64,000 bases of DNA from Clostridium sp. (GTDB lineage: Bacteria; Bacillota; Clostridia; Clostridiales; Clostridiaceae): the NCBI GenBank assembly GCA_029257045.1, contig JARIDB010000076.1, forward strand, positions 1 through 64,000. Reading direction: 5' to 3'. The position numbers and the translations under genes are program-made. Under the pieces are notes generated by a model. That model ran no database searches, was not told the DNA's origin, and saw nothing but the letters and a program-made list of their open reading frames with translations. Of the stretch, positions 8,260 through 16,077 are shown one piece after another. Each line of letters opens with the position of its first letter. Positions within the stretch are counted from its first letter, which is position 1.

Positions 8260-9309
8260 ATGAAAAAAGGTTTAAAGGTATTAGTGCTAGTATCAGTAAT
8301 TGTTTTAACACTTTCTGTATTTGTAGGCTGTAAAAATAATAGTAAAGAAACTATTAATGTTTTAAATTATGGGGAAAATGTAGCAGAAGGTGTTATAGAA
8401 GAGTTTGAGGAAAAGTATAATGTTAAAGTTAATTATAAAACTTTTGATGAGATGGAAAGTATGTATATTGAAGTATCATCAGGAAAAATAAATTATGATG
8501 CTGTTTTAGTTTCAGACTATATGGCAGATAGAATGATTAAAGAAAACTTATTACAAAAAATAAATAAAGATAATATACCAAATTTAAGTCAAATGAGTAA
8601 AAGTGATATGGGACAGCCTTATGATCCAAACAATGATTATACTGTACCTTACATGAATGGTACTGTAGGGCTTGTTTATAATAAGGATATGGTAAAAGAA
8701 CCTATAGATAGCTGGAATATTATGTGGGATAAAAAATATGAAAAAGAAATATTTGTACTGAGTGCCCAAAGAGATGCTATTGGTATGGCCCTTAAAAAAC
8801 TTGGATATTCATTAAATACAACTAGTGAAAAAGAATTAGAAGAAGCAAAAAAAGCATTAATGGAGCAAAAACCTTTAGTATTAAAGTATGGTGCTGATGA
8901 GGTTAAAGATTTAATGACTTCAGGGGAAGCTGCTATTGCAATGATATGGTCAGGAGAAGGTTTAACTTTAGCTGATGAAAATGATAATTTAGAATATATA
9001 ATTCCAAAAGAAGGGGCGAACTATTGGTTAGATTCATTTGCAATACCAACAAATGCTAAAAATAAAGAAATGGCAGAAAAGTTTATAAACTTTGTAAGTG
9101 ATAAAGAGCAAGCTTTAAAAATAGCTGAAGAAATTGGATATACTACTCCCAATAAGTTGGCAATGGAAGAGCAACCAGAAGATATTAAAAATAATAAAAG
9201 TGCTTATATGGATACAACTATTAGAGAAAAATGTGAAGTTTATGAATATTTAACTCCAGAACAATTAAGACTATATGATGATGTGTGGATGCATGTATTT
9301 TCAGAGTAG
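8260..9309 (+). CDS. Orphan PotD-like polyamine-binding lipoprotein
   Basis: 349 residues. A lipoprotein signal ends at Cys24 (LSVFVGC). The mature protein has the bacterial type-2 binding-protein fold of the spermidine/putrescine PotD family: INVLNYGENV at the N-terminus, a hinge DAVLVSDYMADRMI, VPYMNGTVGLVYN, and AIAMIWSGEG. It would sit outside the membrane on a lipid anchor. Genes for the cognate ATPase and permeases (potABC) are not adjacent on either side, so it is an orphan here and must use a transporter encoded elsewhere or have a sensory role. A good GAGAAGGAG precedes the ATG. Polyamine specificity is a family-level inference. Confidence 0.8.
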   Translation: MKKGLKVLVLVSVIVLTLSVFVGCKNNSKETINVLNYGENVAEGVIEEFEEKYNVKVNYKTFDEMESMYIEVSSGKINYDAVLVSDYMADRMIKENLLQKINKDNIPNLSQMSKSDMGQPYDPNNDYTVPYMNGTVGLVYNKDMVKEPIDSWNIMWDKKYEKEIFVLSAQRDAIGMALKKLGYSLNTTSEKELEEAKKALMEQKPLVLKYGADEVKDLMTSGEAAIAMIWSGEGLTLADENDNLEYIIPKEGANYWLDSFAIPTNAKNKEMAEKFINFVSDKEQALKIAEEIGYTTPNKLAMEEQPEDIKNNKSAYMDTTIREKCEVYEYLTPEQLRLYDDVWMHVFSE

Positions 9310-9405
9310 ATTAAGTTATTATTAACTTTTCATAAAGGGAATAGAATAAGGATATGATTAATAGTATAATATAGAAAAGTGTATTATGTTTAGGAGCTGA
9401 TTAAT

Positions 9406-9963
9406 ATGGATAAAATTATAGATTTTAGTGAATTGAAAAATAAAGTTAATGATAAAGATGTAGATAAATTTGAATCCTATATGTATTCTTTATATTATGA
9501 TATGAATGATGGAAAACTAAATATGTCTGACTTTACAAAAAAGGTAATGGGATATATGGAGGAAAACAACATATCACAGGATAAGTTTTTAAAAATGCAA
9601 ACTAAACTTATGGAAAGATACGGATATGATGCATCTGCTTTAGAAGAGCAAATAAAGTCTTTAGGACTTAATAATATTATTCCACAAGGTGATGATCTTG
9701 AGAAAGTAAGAAAGACTATAAGTTTTCAAGAGAAGTACAAGGAAAGAATTAAAGTTGAAACAGTTAGTACTTACTTTTTAAATAATGATAAGAATAATGT
9801 AGATATAATAGCTGAAGATATAAATATAATATTAAAAAGTGAAGGGAAAATAGATTTAACAGATTTAGAGTTAAATGATTTTCTATGTTCTTATAAAAAA
9901 GTTGTTAATGATAGTAAATTAAATATTACTATATGTGAAAACACTAAAGAATATGAATATTAG
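9406..9963 (+). CDS. DUF3867-like protein of unknown function
   Basis: 185 residues, acidic and mostly helical, with no signal peptide or membrane segment. The first 90 residues (from IIDFSELKNKVNDKDVDKF to the FTKKVMGYMEENNIS region) are what I recall of the clostridial DUF3867 family; the C-terminal half is less conserved to my eye. No catalytic motif is visible. TAGGAGCTG precedes the ATG. It lies 96 nt after the potD-like gene with no terminator between them, so they may be co-transcribed. Family name from memory, function unknown. Confidence 0.65.
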   Translation: MDKIIDFSELKNKVNDKDVDKFESYMYSLYYDMNDGKLNMSDFTKKVMGYMEENNISQDKFLKMQTKLMERYGYDASALEEQIKSLGLNNIIPQGDDLEKVRKTISFQEKYKERIKVETVSTYFLNNDKNNVDIIAEDINIILKSEGKIDLTDLELNDFLCSYKKVVNDSKLNITICENTKEYEY

Positions 9964-9973
9964 GCATCTTCAA

Positions 9974-10012
9974 AAAATAAATAGACCAGTATGTTTGTCT
10001 ATTATTTATTTT
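9974..10012 (+). terminator. Terminator after the DUF3867-like gene
   Basis: The arms AATAAATAGAC and GTCTATTATTTATT pair with a small bulge, and TTTT follows. Confidence 0.65.
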
Positions 10013-10055
10013 CAAATGACTAAAAAAATATCTGTTAATTATGTATAGTTTTGTT

Positions 10056-10093
10056 TATAATAAGTAAGGTGTGATTTTTCACATCTTATTTTT
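10056..10093 (+). promoter_or_regulatory. Promoter -10 and adjoining palindrome ahead of the ABC-F gene
   Basis: TGTTAA (10033-10038), 17 nt, then TATAAT (10056-10061) forms a fair promoter. Directly after it, 10065-10088 is an inverted repeat with a 10-bp arm (TAAGGTGTGA with TCACATCTTA) and loop TTTT, followed by TTTTT. It could be an operator at the start site or a short leader terminator; sequence alone does not decide. The remaining 130 nt of leader hold no ORF with a ribosome binding site that I could find. Confidence 0.45.
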
Positions 10094-10227
10094 ATGTAAG
10101 TTAATAAATGATATAGTAGTTTGATTATTTTCTAAGAGGATTTAAGATATCACAAGCTAGTATATTTTAAGCTAGAACTAAAGGAAAAAATAATAATTAA
10201 AAGAATTAATAACCCAGGAGGATAAAA

Positions 10228-11784
10228 ATGAGCGTTTTAACAGTTAAAAATATAAGTCATGGTTTTGGTGACAGAGCAATATTTGAAGATGTATCTTTTA
10301 GATTATTAAAAGGTGAACATGTTGGATTAATTGGTGCTAATGGAGAAGGTAAATCAACCTTTATGAATATAGTTACAAATAAATTAATGCCAGATGAAGG
10401 AAAAGTTATTTGGTCTAATAATGTTAGAGTTGGATACATGGATCAACATGCTGATTTAGTAAAAGGACAAAGTATAAGAGATTCCTTAAGAGAAGCTTTT
10501 AAATATCTATTTGATTTAGAAACAGAAATGAATACTTTGTATGGAAAAATGGGAGAAGTAGAAACAGATGAACTAGAAAAAATGCTTGAAAGAACAGCAT
10601 TAATTCAAGATTTACTAGATCATAATGGATTCTATGTTATTGATGCAAAGGTAGAAGAGGTAGCTAAGGGGCTTGGACTTTTAGACTTAGGTCTAGATAA
10701 AGATGTAGATGATTTATCGGGAGGGCAAAGAACTAAGATTTTGCTTGGGAAATTACTACTTCAAAATCCAGATATCTTACTTTTAGACGAGCCTACAAAC
10801 TATTTAGATGAAGAACATGTAGAATGGCTTAAAAGATATTTAAATAATTATGATAATGCATTTATATTAATATCTCATGATATTTCTTTCTTAAATTCAG
10901 TAATAAACTTAATTTATCATGTAGAAGAAAGAAAACTTACAAGATATGTTGGAGATTATACAGAATTTGAGAGATTGCATGAAGAAGGCAAGAAGAGACT
11001 TGAACAAGCCTATGAAAAACAACAAAAGGAAATAGCAAGACTTGAAGATTTTGTTGCAAGAAATAAAGCAAATGCTGCAACTTCAAATATGGCAAAATCA
11101 AGACAAAAGAAATTAGATAAAATGGATGTTATAGAAATTTCAAAAGAAAAACCAAAACCAGAATTTAGCTTTAAAATAGCAAGAACTTCTGGAAAAATGA
11201 TATTTGAAACTAAGGATTTAGTAATAGGATATGATTCTCCGCTTACAAAGCCACTTGATTTATATTTAGAAAGAGGTCAAAAGGTAGCTTTAGTTGGAGC
11301 TAATGGTCTTGGTAAATCAACATTACTTAAGAGTTTATTAGGTAAAATTAAGCCTTTAAGTGGAACAGTAGAAACTGGTGAGTATCAACATATAGGATAT
11401 TTCGAACAAGAAGATAGATCAGGAAATAGAAATACATGTATTGAAGAAATGTGGAATGAGTTCCCAGGCAAAACTCAATACGAAATAAGAGCAGCTCTTG
11501 CGAAATGCGGCCTTACAACAAAACAACTAGAATCAAGAATTATGGTTCTATCTGGTGGAGAAGCTGCAAAGGTTAGACTATGTAAGATATTAAACAGAGA
11601 ATCAAATATTTTAATCCTAGACGAACCTACAAACCATTTAGATGTAGATGCTAAGGAAGAATTAAAAAAAGCATTAAGAGAATATAAAGGAACAATATTA
11701 ATAGTATCCCATGAACCAGAGTTTTATAGAGATATAGTTACTGAAACTTGGAACTGTGAGGATTGGACACTTAAAATAATTTAA
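10228..11784 (+). CDS. ABC-F family ATPase (ribosome-associated type)
   Basis: 518 residues with two ATP-binding cassettes and no membrane segment, the ABC-F arrangement. First cassette: Walker A GANGEGKST near residue 36, signature LSGGQRTK, Walker B ILLLDEPTNYLD. Second: GANGLGKST near 353, LSGGEAAKVRL, ILILDEPTNHLD. The linker between them (about 245-310, rich in Lys/Glu/Gln) is the P-site tRNA interaction motif of the family. ABC-F proteins bind the ribosomal E site; some rescue stalled ribosomes and others protect from antibiotics. This one resembles the YkpA/YbiT branch more than the known resistance branches, but I cannot assign a specific role. It has an excellent CCCAGGAGG site. Confidence 0.88.
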   Translation: MSVLTVKNISHGFGDRAIFEDVSFRLLKGEHVGLIGANGEGKSTFMNIVTNKLMPDEGKVIWSNNVRVGYMDQHADLVKGQSIRDSLREAFKYLFDLETEMNTLYGKMGEVETDELEKMLERTALIQDLLDHNGFYVIDAKVEEVAKGLGLLDLGLDKDVDDLSGGQRTKILLGKLLLQNPDILLLDEPTNYLDEEHVEWLKRYLNNYDNAFILISHDISFLNSVINLIYHVEERKLTRYVGDYTEFERLHEEGKKRLEQAYEKQQKEIARLEDFVARNKANAATSNMAKSRQKKLDKMDVIEISKEKPKPEFSFKIARTSGKMIFETKDLVIGYDSPLTKPLDLYLERGQKVALVGANGLGKSTLLKSLLGKIKPLSGTVETGEYQHIGYFEQEDRSGNRNTCIEEMWNEFPGKTQYEIRAALAKCGLTTKQLESRIMVLSGGEAAKVRLCKILNRESNILILDEPTNHLDVDAKEELKKALREYKGTILIVSHEPEFYRDIVTETWNCEDWTLKII

Positions 11785-11797
11785 TAAATATATAAAT

Positions 11798-11830
11798 AAA
11801 AGAGTTAGCTAAAAAACTAACTTTTTTATT
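11798..11830. terminator. Terminator between the ABC-F gene and the DUF6241 gene
   Basis: Short stem AGTTAG/CTAACT with A-rich and T-rich flanks on both sides, suited to termination in both directions. Confidence 0.65.
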
Positions 11831-11842
11831 TATAAAATTAAA

Positions 11843-12322
11843 TTATTCCTTTATAGAAATTGCTTTTCCAATAGTACCACCAAGCTTTTTCCAAAAGTAG
11901 TTATGTTCATCAACAACCTTAGAAAAATCATTATTTTCCCATCTAGAAAGTACTTCTAAAAGGTAATCCCTATCTTTATAATCAACTTTCTCTATAAGAC
12001 TTTTTAGGATAGAAATCTCTTTAGGGTCCATTGGAAGACGACCCCAAATTTGATTATCTTCAGCAATAATTTTACTATTACTCATTCTATGAAGTATATC
12101 ATAAATGTTTTCAAGAGAATAATAGGTATTGTCTTTAAGTTCATCAGAACTTTCTAAGGAAAGATCTTTATCAATTTTTTTAATTTCAGAAATGTTTTCT
12201 TTAGCAGTAAAATTACCAGACTTATGTTCTTTGTAGTAAAGGAATGTAAATACAGTAGTAGTAATAAAAAGTAACATAACTAAGGTAATAAATAAAGGTT
12301 TATTTTTTATTATTTTAGCTAT
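11843..12322 (-). CDS. DUF6241-like single-pass membrane protein with apparent ATA start
   Basis: The reading frame is open to 12487, but the coding part is best read from an ATA codon at 12322-12320. A perfect AAGGAGG (12337-12331) lies 8 nt upstream of it, and no ATG, GTG or TTG stands in range. From there the protein has about 159 residues: a basic start (AKIIKNKP), one membrane helix (about 11-28), a Lys/Glu linker, and a C-terminal domain with WGRLPMDPKEISILKSLIE, YLLEVLSRWENNDFS and HNYFWKKLGGTIGKA, which I recall as DUF6241. The domain would face outward. ATT/ATA starts are rare and auto-regulatory in infC; here a sequencing error is the main alternative. Function unknown. Confidence 0.65.
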   Translation of the reverse strand: MAKIIKNKPLFITLVMLLFITTTVFTFLYYKEHKSGNFTAKENISEIKKIDKDLSLESSDELKDNTYYSLENIYDILHRMSNSKIIAEDNQIWGRLPMDPKEISILKSLIEKVDYKDRDYLLEVLSRWENNDFSKVVDEHNYFWKKLGGTIGKAISIKE

Positions 12323-12540
12323 ATCAGGTACCTCCTTAAAATAATATTGACTTCTATAATTTATTAAATATATTATAATACATAATTTGTATTTTTCAAA
12401 CCTTATTGGATAATAAGTATTGAAAATGTGTAATTTAATTTTTAATTTAATTAATATTAGAGTGCTTAATTTTATTACGAAGGGCATTACTACTTATGCT
12501 AACTTAGGAGAGTGCTTATTATTAGAAAATTTAAGCAATA

Positions 12541-12571
12541 AAAAAACCTTACAGTAAGAGTAAGGTTTTTT
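12541..12571 (-). terminator. Terminator of the tRNA gene
   Basis: Palindrome AAAAAACCTTAC...GTAAGGTTTTTTT immediately downstream of the tRNA CCA end on the minus strand. Confidence 0.85.
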
Positions 12572-12647
12572 TGGTTGCGGGAGCAGGACTTGAACCTACG
12601 ACCTTTGGGTTATGAGCCCAACGAGCTGCCAACTGCTCCATCCCGCG
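12572..12647 (-). tRNA. Initiator tRNA-fMet (anticodon CAT)
   Basis: A complete 76-nt cloverleaf with the CCA encoded. Initiator features are present: the 5' base is C opposite A72, so the first acceptor pair is unmatched, and the anticodon stem has three consecutive G:C pairs (GGG CTCATAA CCC). The T arm is GTAGG TTCAAGT CCTGC. It stands alone with its own promoter and terminator. Confidence 0.97.
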
Positions 12648-12687
12648 ATATTAAGTTTTCAAGTTGCCTTTGCTAACTTGTAATCCA

Positions 12688-12716
12688 AGTATAACCTTAT
12701 GATTTAATAAAGTCAA
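12688..12716 (-). promoter_or_regulatory. Promoter of tRNA-fMet
   Basis: On the minus strand TTGACT (12716-12711), a 17-nt spacer and TATACT (12693-12688) make a near-consensus sigma-A promoter about 40 nt before the tRNA. The rest of the gap to 12973 (about 260 nt) holds no gene I can support. Confidence 0.8.
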
Positions 12717-12973
12717 AGCTTTGTAGTAGCATATTATGTAGTGAAGTAGTAGGGTGGTCTTTAAGGTACAATATACGACCGGATGCTATGAGGGATGAAA
12801 TGACTTCTAACTATAGAAAGAATAGATTAAGTTTATTTATATAATGTTTTTATATTGTAGTTAAAGGTAGAATAATATTAAAAGATTATGATAAATGTTG
12901 ACATAATTATTTACTATCATTAAAGTAAGAATATATAGAAATAAAAAATAACTAATGATATTGAGGTAGAAAA

Positions 12974-13165
12974 ATGGATGGTACTAATAGAGGAAATATT
13001 AAAGTCGGTTCAAAAGTAAGAGTTGTAAAAAAAGAACATCAAAGAACTGGAGAATTAACAGAGGGAACAGTTAAAAGAATATTAACTAATTCTCCTAATC
13101 ATCATCATGGGATAAAAGTAATGCTTGAAGATGGAATAGTAGGTAGAGTGAAAGAGATAATATAA
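12974..13165 (+). CDS. ywbE: YwbE family protein
   Basis: 63 residues, basic. The sequence RGNIKVGSKVRVVKKEHQ followed by RTGELTEGTVKRILTNSPNHHHGIKVMLEDGIVGRVKEI is the complete YwbE (DUF2196) domain, a small SH3/KOW-like beta fold of unknown function found across Firmicutes. TTGAGG precedes the ATG at 6 nt. It ends 25 nt before the exonuclease gene and has no terminator, so the two likely form an operon. Confidence 0.88.
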   Translation: MDGTNRGNIKVGSKVRVVKKEHQRTGELTEGTVKRILTNSPNHHHGIKVMLEDGIVGRVKEII

Positions 13166-13190
13166 AAAGATTAGTTAGGAGAAATAAAAT

Positions 13191-14321
13191 ATGATTACCC
13201 CTACAAGAGAATGGAAAGAATTTAGTTCAATAGAAGAAAAACTTTTAAAGCTTAAGGAATATAAAATAATATCATCAGGGGCAAAGGAAGTTAAGGATCT
13301 TTATTATAAGGGAGCTTATACAAAAAATGTTGATTTATGTGATGTTGTAGGATTTGTAGATGAAAATGAGATTGTTTTAAATATAAAGGATAATCTACAT
13401 AGCATACATCCAGATTATTTTATTGATATGCAAAAAAGTGAAAAGTTTATAATTGTAGATATAGAAACTCCAATGAGCCTTTACCCTAAAGATGGGATAA
13501 GAGAAGTAGCACTTCTTGTAGTAGAGGATTTTAGAGTAATAGACAAGCTCCATTTAGGAATAGTTAATAATGAAGAAGAATATAAAAAGGGTTATGGTTA
13601 TGGATTAGATCCGATTGAAACTAATGAAGAAATGAAAGATAAGTTTAATAAGTTTATAACAAAATATAAATATCCATTAGTAGCTCATAATGCAAGTTTT
13701 GATAGAAGCTTTTTATTACACTGGAATTGGATTGATGAAAATAGAGAGTTTAATTGTAGCTTAAAAAGTATAAGACAAAAAGAAAAACTTAAAAGTTACA
13801 AATTAGTTGAACTTCTAAAATATTATAATATTAAAAATAGTCAAGACCATAATGCAATTCAAGATGTACTAGACCTTCTTGAAGTTTTAAAAAAGGTTAA
13901 AGTAGATAGATGGGTATCAGTTAACAAAGAAGGAAAAGTTAACAAGGATTATAGTGAAGAAAAGAAAAGCATAAATAGAAATAATTTAGAAGAAGATTCA
14001 AAGCCAAAAACTTTCTTTAAATATAATAAAACTAATAAAGAAGAAGAAAAAAGAAAACTTGAAGAAGCAGCTGAAAATATAATGAGTGAAAAGTTAAAAG
14101 ATAAAGTAATTGTATTTACTGGTGAATCTAAAACAGATAGGGTAGAACTTAAAATAATGGCTATTAAAAATGGTGGAGTAACTAAAGATGGTATAACAAA
14201 GAAAACTAATCTTTTAGTTTTAGGAGAAAATCCAGGAAAATCTAAAATTACAAAAGGAAAAGAATATGGAATTGAAATAATAAATGAAGATGAATTTTTA
14301 AGTATTCTAAATAATGATTAA
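13191..14321 (+). CDS. DEDDh 3'-5' exonuclease with C-terminal BRCT domain
   Basis: 376 residues. After an N-terminal region of about 85 residues comes an RNase T/DnaQ-like exonuclease: Exo I IVDIET (about 86-91), Exo II HNASFDRSF, Exo III with HNAIQDV giving the catalytic His and Asp of the DEDDh type. A Lys/Glu-rich linker (about 250-300) joins it to a BRCT domain (about 303-376: VIVFTGESKT, AIKNGGVTKDGITKKTNLLV, GIEIINEDEFLSIL). BRCT domains in bacteria occur mainly in NAD-dependent ligase, and exonuclease-BRCT fusions are a known but little studied architecture. A role in DNA repair or replication proofreading is inferred. The N-terminal segment (EYKIISSGAKEVKDLYYKGA) is not recognised. 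Confidence 0.85.
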   Translation: MITPTREWKEFSSIEEKLLKLKEYKIISSGAKEVKDLYYKGAYTKNVDLCDVVGFVDENEIVLNIKDNLHSIHPDYFIDMQKSEKFIIVDIETPMSLYPKDGIREVALLVVEDFRVIDKLHLGIVNNEEEYKKGYGYGLDPIETNEEMKDKFNKFITKYKYPLVAHNASFDRSFLLHWNWIDENREFNCSLKSIRQKEKLKSYKLVELLKYYNIKNSQDHNAIQDVLDLLEVLKKVKVDRWVSVNKEGKVNKDYSEEKKSINRNNLEEDSKPKTFFKYNKTNKEEEKRKLEEAAENIMSEKLKDKVIVFTGESKTDRVELKIMAIKNGGVTKDGITKKTNLLVLGENPGKSKITKGKEYGIEIINEDEFLSILNND

Positions 14322-14398
14322 ATTTGAAAAGTTAGATTTTATAACTTTTAAGTCAAAAGTTAGATAATAAAGTTAAATAAAAAACAAAGTATATCATA

Positions 14399-14437
14399 AA
14401 AACAGTAGGGGTACTAAATAAGTATCTACTGTTTTTA
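14399..14437 (+). terminator. Terminator after the exonuclease-BRCT gene
   Basis: AAACAGTAG pairs with CTACTGTTT around a bulged inner stem (GGGTAC/GTAT), with T5 following. The rest of the gap to 14685 is AT-rich and holds nothing I can name. Confidence 0.75.
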
Positions 14438-14685
14438 TATAATTAATGTTTTATGAAAATAACAGCATTGATAAATTCTAACAATAGATTTAATATTATA
14501 TAATAAAATTTTAGTTAAATTAATAAATTTACTTAAATATAATTAAAAAAAAAGGATATTTAGAGTTTACATAGAATATGAAATATTATAAAGTAAAAAT
14601 CGTGAGAAGATTTAAGCTTAATTGTAATAATTAATTTTTTAACAAAATAGACTTTAGTAGGGGAAAATATTTTAAGGAGAGAACT

Positions 14686-15261
14686 ATGCAAAATAATATT
14701 GGGAATTTACTAGAAGAGAAAGAAAAGAATAAAGATTTAAAAAAAATTAAACTAAAAAATATTTTAGAAGAAATAAATAGAAATGCAGACAATATATTAA
14801 TTAGATTTTTTGGAGAAAAGGGAAAGGAAAAATCTGATCCTAAAGAACTTAATTTATATGGTTTTAGATTAGAAGATATCGACTTAGTTAATGAAATGAA
14901 TGATGTAATTGCAAAGAATAGTAAAGATTTTATTTCTATGGATATTTTTAAAGATATAGAAGAAGAAATCAATAATATAATGGATTTATGTTATGAAAAA
15001 GATAATATAAGAAATTTGAAAAGTTTTAATATTGAAAGTTACTTTAATGAATATTTAGAGAAGAATGTTTTATACACTTGTGAAGAGAAAATAGATGAAC
15101 TCCCTGAAAAGGTTTCCACAATTGTTCTAGATATTGAAGAAGCTTTAATAGACTATGCGAAAAAAGATATAATAAATCTTTTAAATAGTTTACATTCTAT
15201 AAAAGAAAAAATAAAGCAAGCATTAGCTATAATTGAAGATAATAAAAATATTGATAATTAA
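14686..15261 (+). CDS. Hypothetical helical protein
   Basis: 191 residues, very rich in Lys, Glu, Asn and Ile, predicted all-helical, with probable coiled-coil stretches at the N-terminus (LLEEKEKNKDLKKIKLK) and C-terminus (LLNSLHSIKEKIKQALAIIE). There is no signal peptide, membrane segment, Cys/His metal site or catalytic motif. AAGGAGAG precedes the ATG at good distance and codon usage matches its neighbours, so it is a real gene. I do not recognise the family. It stands alone between a terminator and a small zinc-ribbon gene on the same strand. Confidence 0.6.
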   Translation: MQNNIGNLLEEKEKNKDLKKIKLKNILEEINRNADNILIRFFGEKGKEKSDPKELNLYGFRLEDIDLVNEMNDVIAKNSKDFISMDIFKDIEEEINNIMDLCYEKDNIRNLKSFNIESYFNEYLEKNVLYTCEEKIDELPEKVSTIVLDIEEALIDYAKKDIINLLNSLHSIKEKIKQALAIIEDNKNIDN

Positions 15262-15459
15262 TTTTAAGGGGATATTGCAAATATGAAATATGATGCGATG
15301 TCCTTTTTTATTGAAATAAAGTTATAATAGTTTTTAGAAAATATATTATAGAAAAGAAAATAAGTATATAATAAATGTAAATAAGTATAATTAATAAGAT
15401 ATATATTAATTAAGTTAGTTTTATTGATACTATAAAAATATATTGAAATGGAGAGAAGA

Positions 15460-15609
15460 ATGACAACAGATAAAAATAAGAGAATTATTATATGCAAGAT
15501 ATGTGCATCGAAAATGGAAGAATATTATTTTGCTTATGACAACAATCAATATGGAAAAGTATATTATAAATGTAATGTATGTGGTAATAAAATTAATTTT
15601 GTTAAATAA
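15460..15609 (+). CDS. Small zinc-ribbon protein, 49 residues
   Basis: A short open frame starting ATGACAACAGAT, preceded by GGAGAG at 6-7 nt. The 49-residue product has two CxxC knuckles (CKIC near residue 12 and CNVC near 38) separated by an aromatic stretch (EEYYFAYDNNQYGKVYYK), the layout of a one-domain zinc ribbon. Such micro-proteins often bind nucleic acid or partner proteins, but no role can be assigned. It lies 45 nt before the start region of the DUF2500 gene with no terminator, so co-transcription is possible. Confidence 0.7.
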   Translation: MTTDKNKRIIICKICASKMEEYYFAYDNNQYGKVYYKCNVCGNKINFVK

Positions 15610-15693
15610 ATAGGTTTTAAAATTTAAGTCAATATATTATAATACAATATAAAAATGATTGAATTTATTAATATAATATTAGGAGGGATAGTA

Positions 15694-16050
15694 ATGATGG
15701 GTGGTTTTATGTTCGGTGGGATTTTTAACTTATTTTTCTATATAATTCCGTTAATTATGTTTGGAATGATAGCATTTTTTATTTATGGAGCAATTAAAGA
15801 AAATAGATATAATAATAGTCAACCTATAATACCTGTTGAAGCAAAAATAATAGGAAAAAGAACTCATGTGAGTAGAGGAACGAATAATCATTCAGCCTCA
15901 ACAAGCTATCATATAACTTTTGAATTAATAAATGCAGAGAGGCTTGAACTTAAGGTTTCATATAATGATTATGCTTATATAGTTGAAGGAGATAAGGGGA
16001 TACTTACTTTTCAAGGAAGAAGATTTATAAGCTTTGAGAGAAAACTATAG
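15694..16050 (+). CDS. DUF2500 membrane-anchored protein
   Basis: 118 residues from the ATG at 15694, which AGGAGG precedes by 7 nt; a possible ATG at 15655 has no such site. One or two N-terminal membrane segments (FGGIFNLFFYIIPLIMFGMIAFFIYGAI) are followed by a small beta-rich domain (VEAKIIGKRTHVS, SYHITFELINAERLELKVS, DKGILTFQGRRFISFER) that matches DUF2500. The domain is usually cytoplasmic or extracytoplasmic by a single anchor; its function is unknown. It ends 27 nt before the RpiR regulator gene, which may be read from the same transcript. Confidence 0.75.
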   Translation: MMGGFMFGGIFNLFFYIIPLIMFGMIAFFIYGAIKENRYNNSQPIIPVEAKIIGKRTHVSRGTNNHSASTSYHITFELINAERLELKVSYNDYAYIVEGDKGILTFQGRRFISFERKL

Positions 16051-16077
16051 AAAAATTTCAATGGAGGTAGACTTAGT

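Noticed and set aside
12323..12487. N-terminal extension of the DUF6241 gene to 12487
   Set aside because: The extra 55 residues have no ribosome binding site, run through the natural AAGGAGG site and would bury the membrane anchor.
12720..12800. Possible fifth copy of the dispersed repeat near the tRNA
   Set aside because: There is some GATGAAATGACTT similarity but no complementary arms and no core match.
14631..14972. Antisense open frame of 113 codons, Ser/Phe-rich
   Set aside because: Lies opposite the 14686 gene, has no ribosome binding site, and its Ser/Phe/Leu-rich composition is what an antisense of Lys/Glu-rich coding DNA gives.
15264..15497. Minus-strand hydrophobic frame of 77 codons
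   Set aside because: Overlaps the AT-rich gap and the zinc-ribbon gene, no ribosome site, and hydrophobicity is explained by antisense of A-rich DNA.
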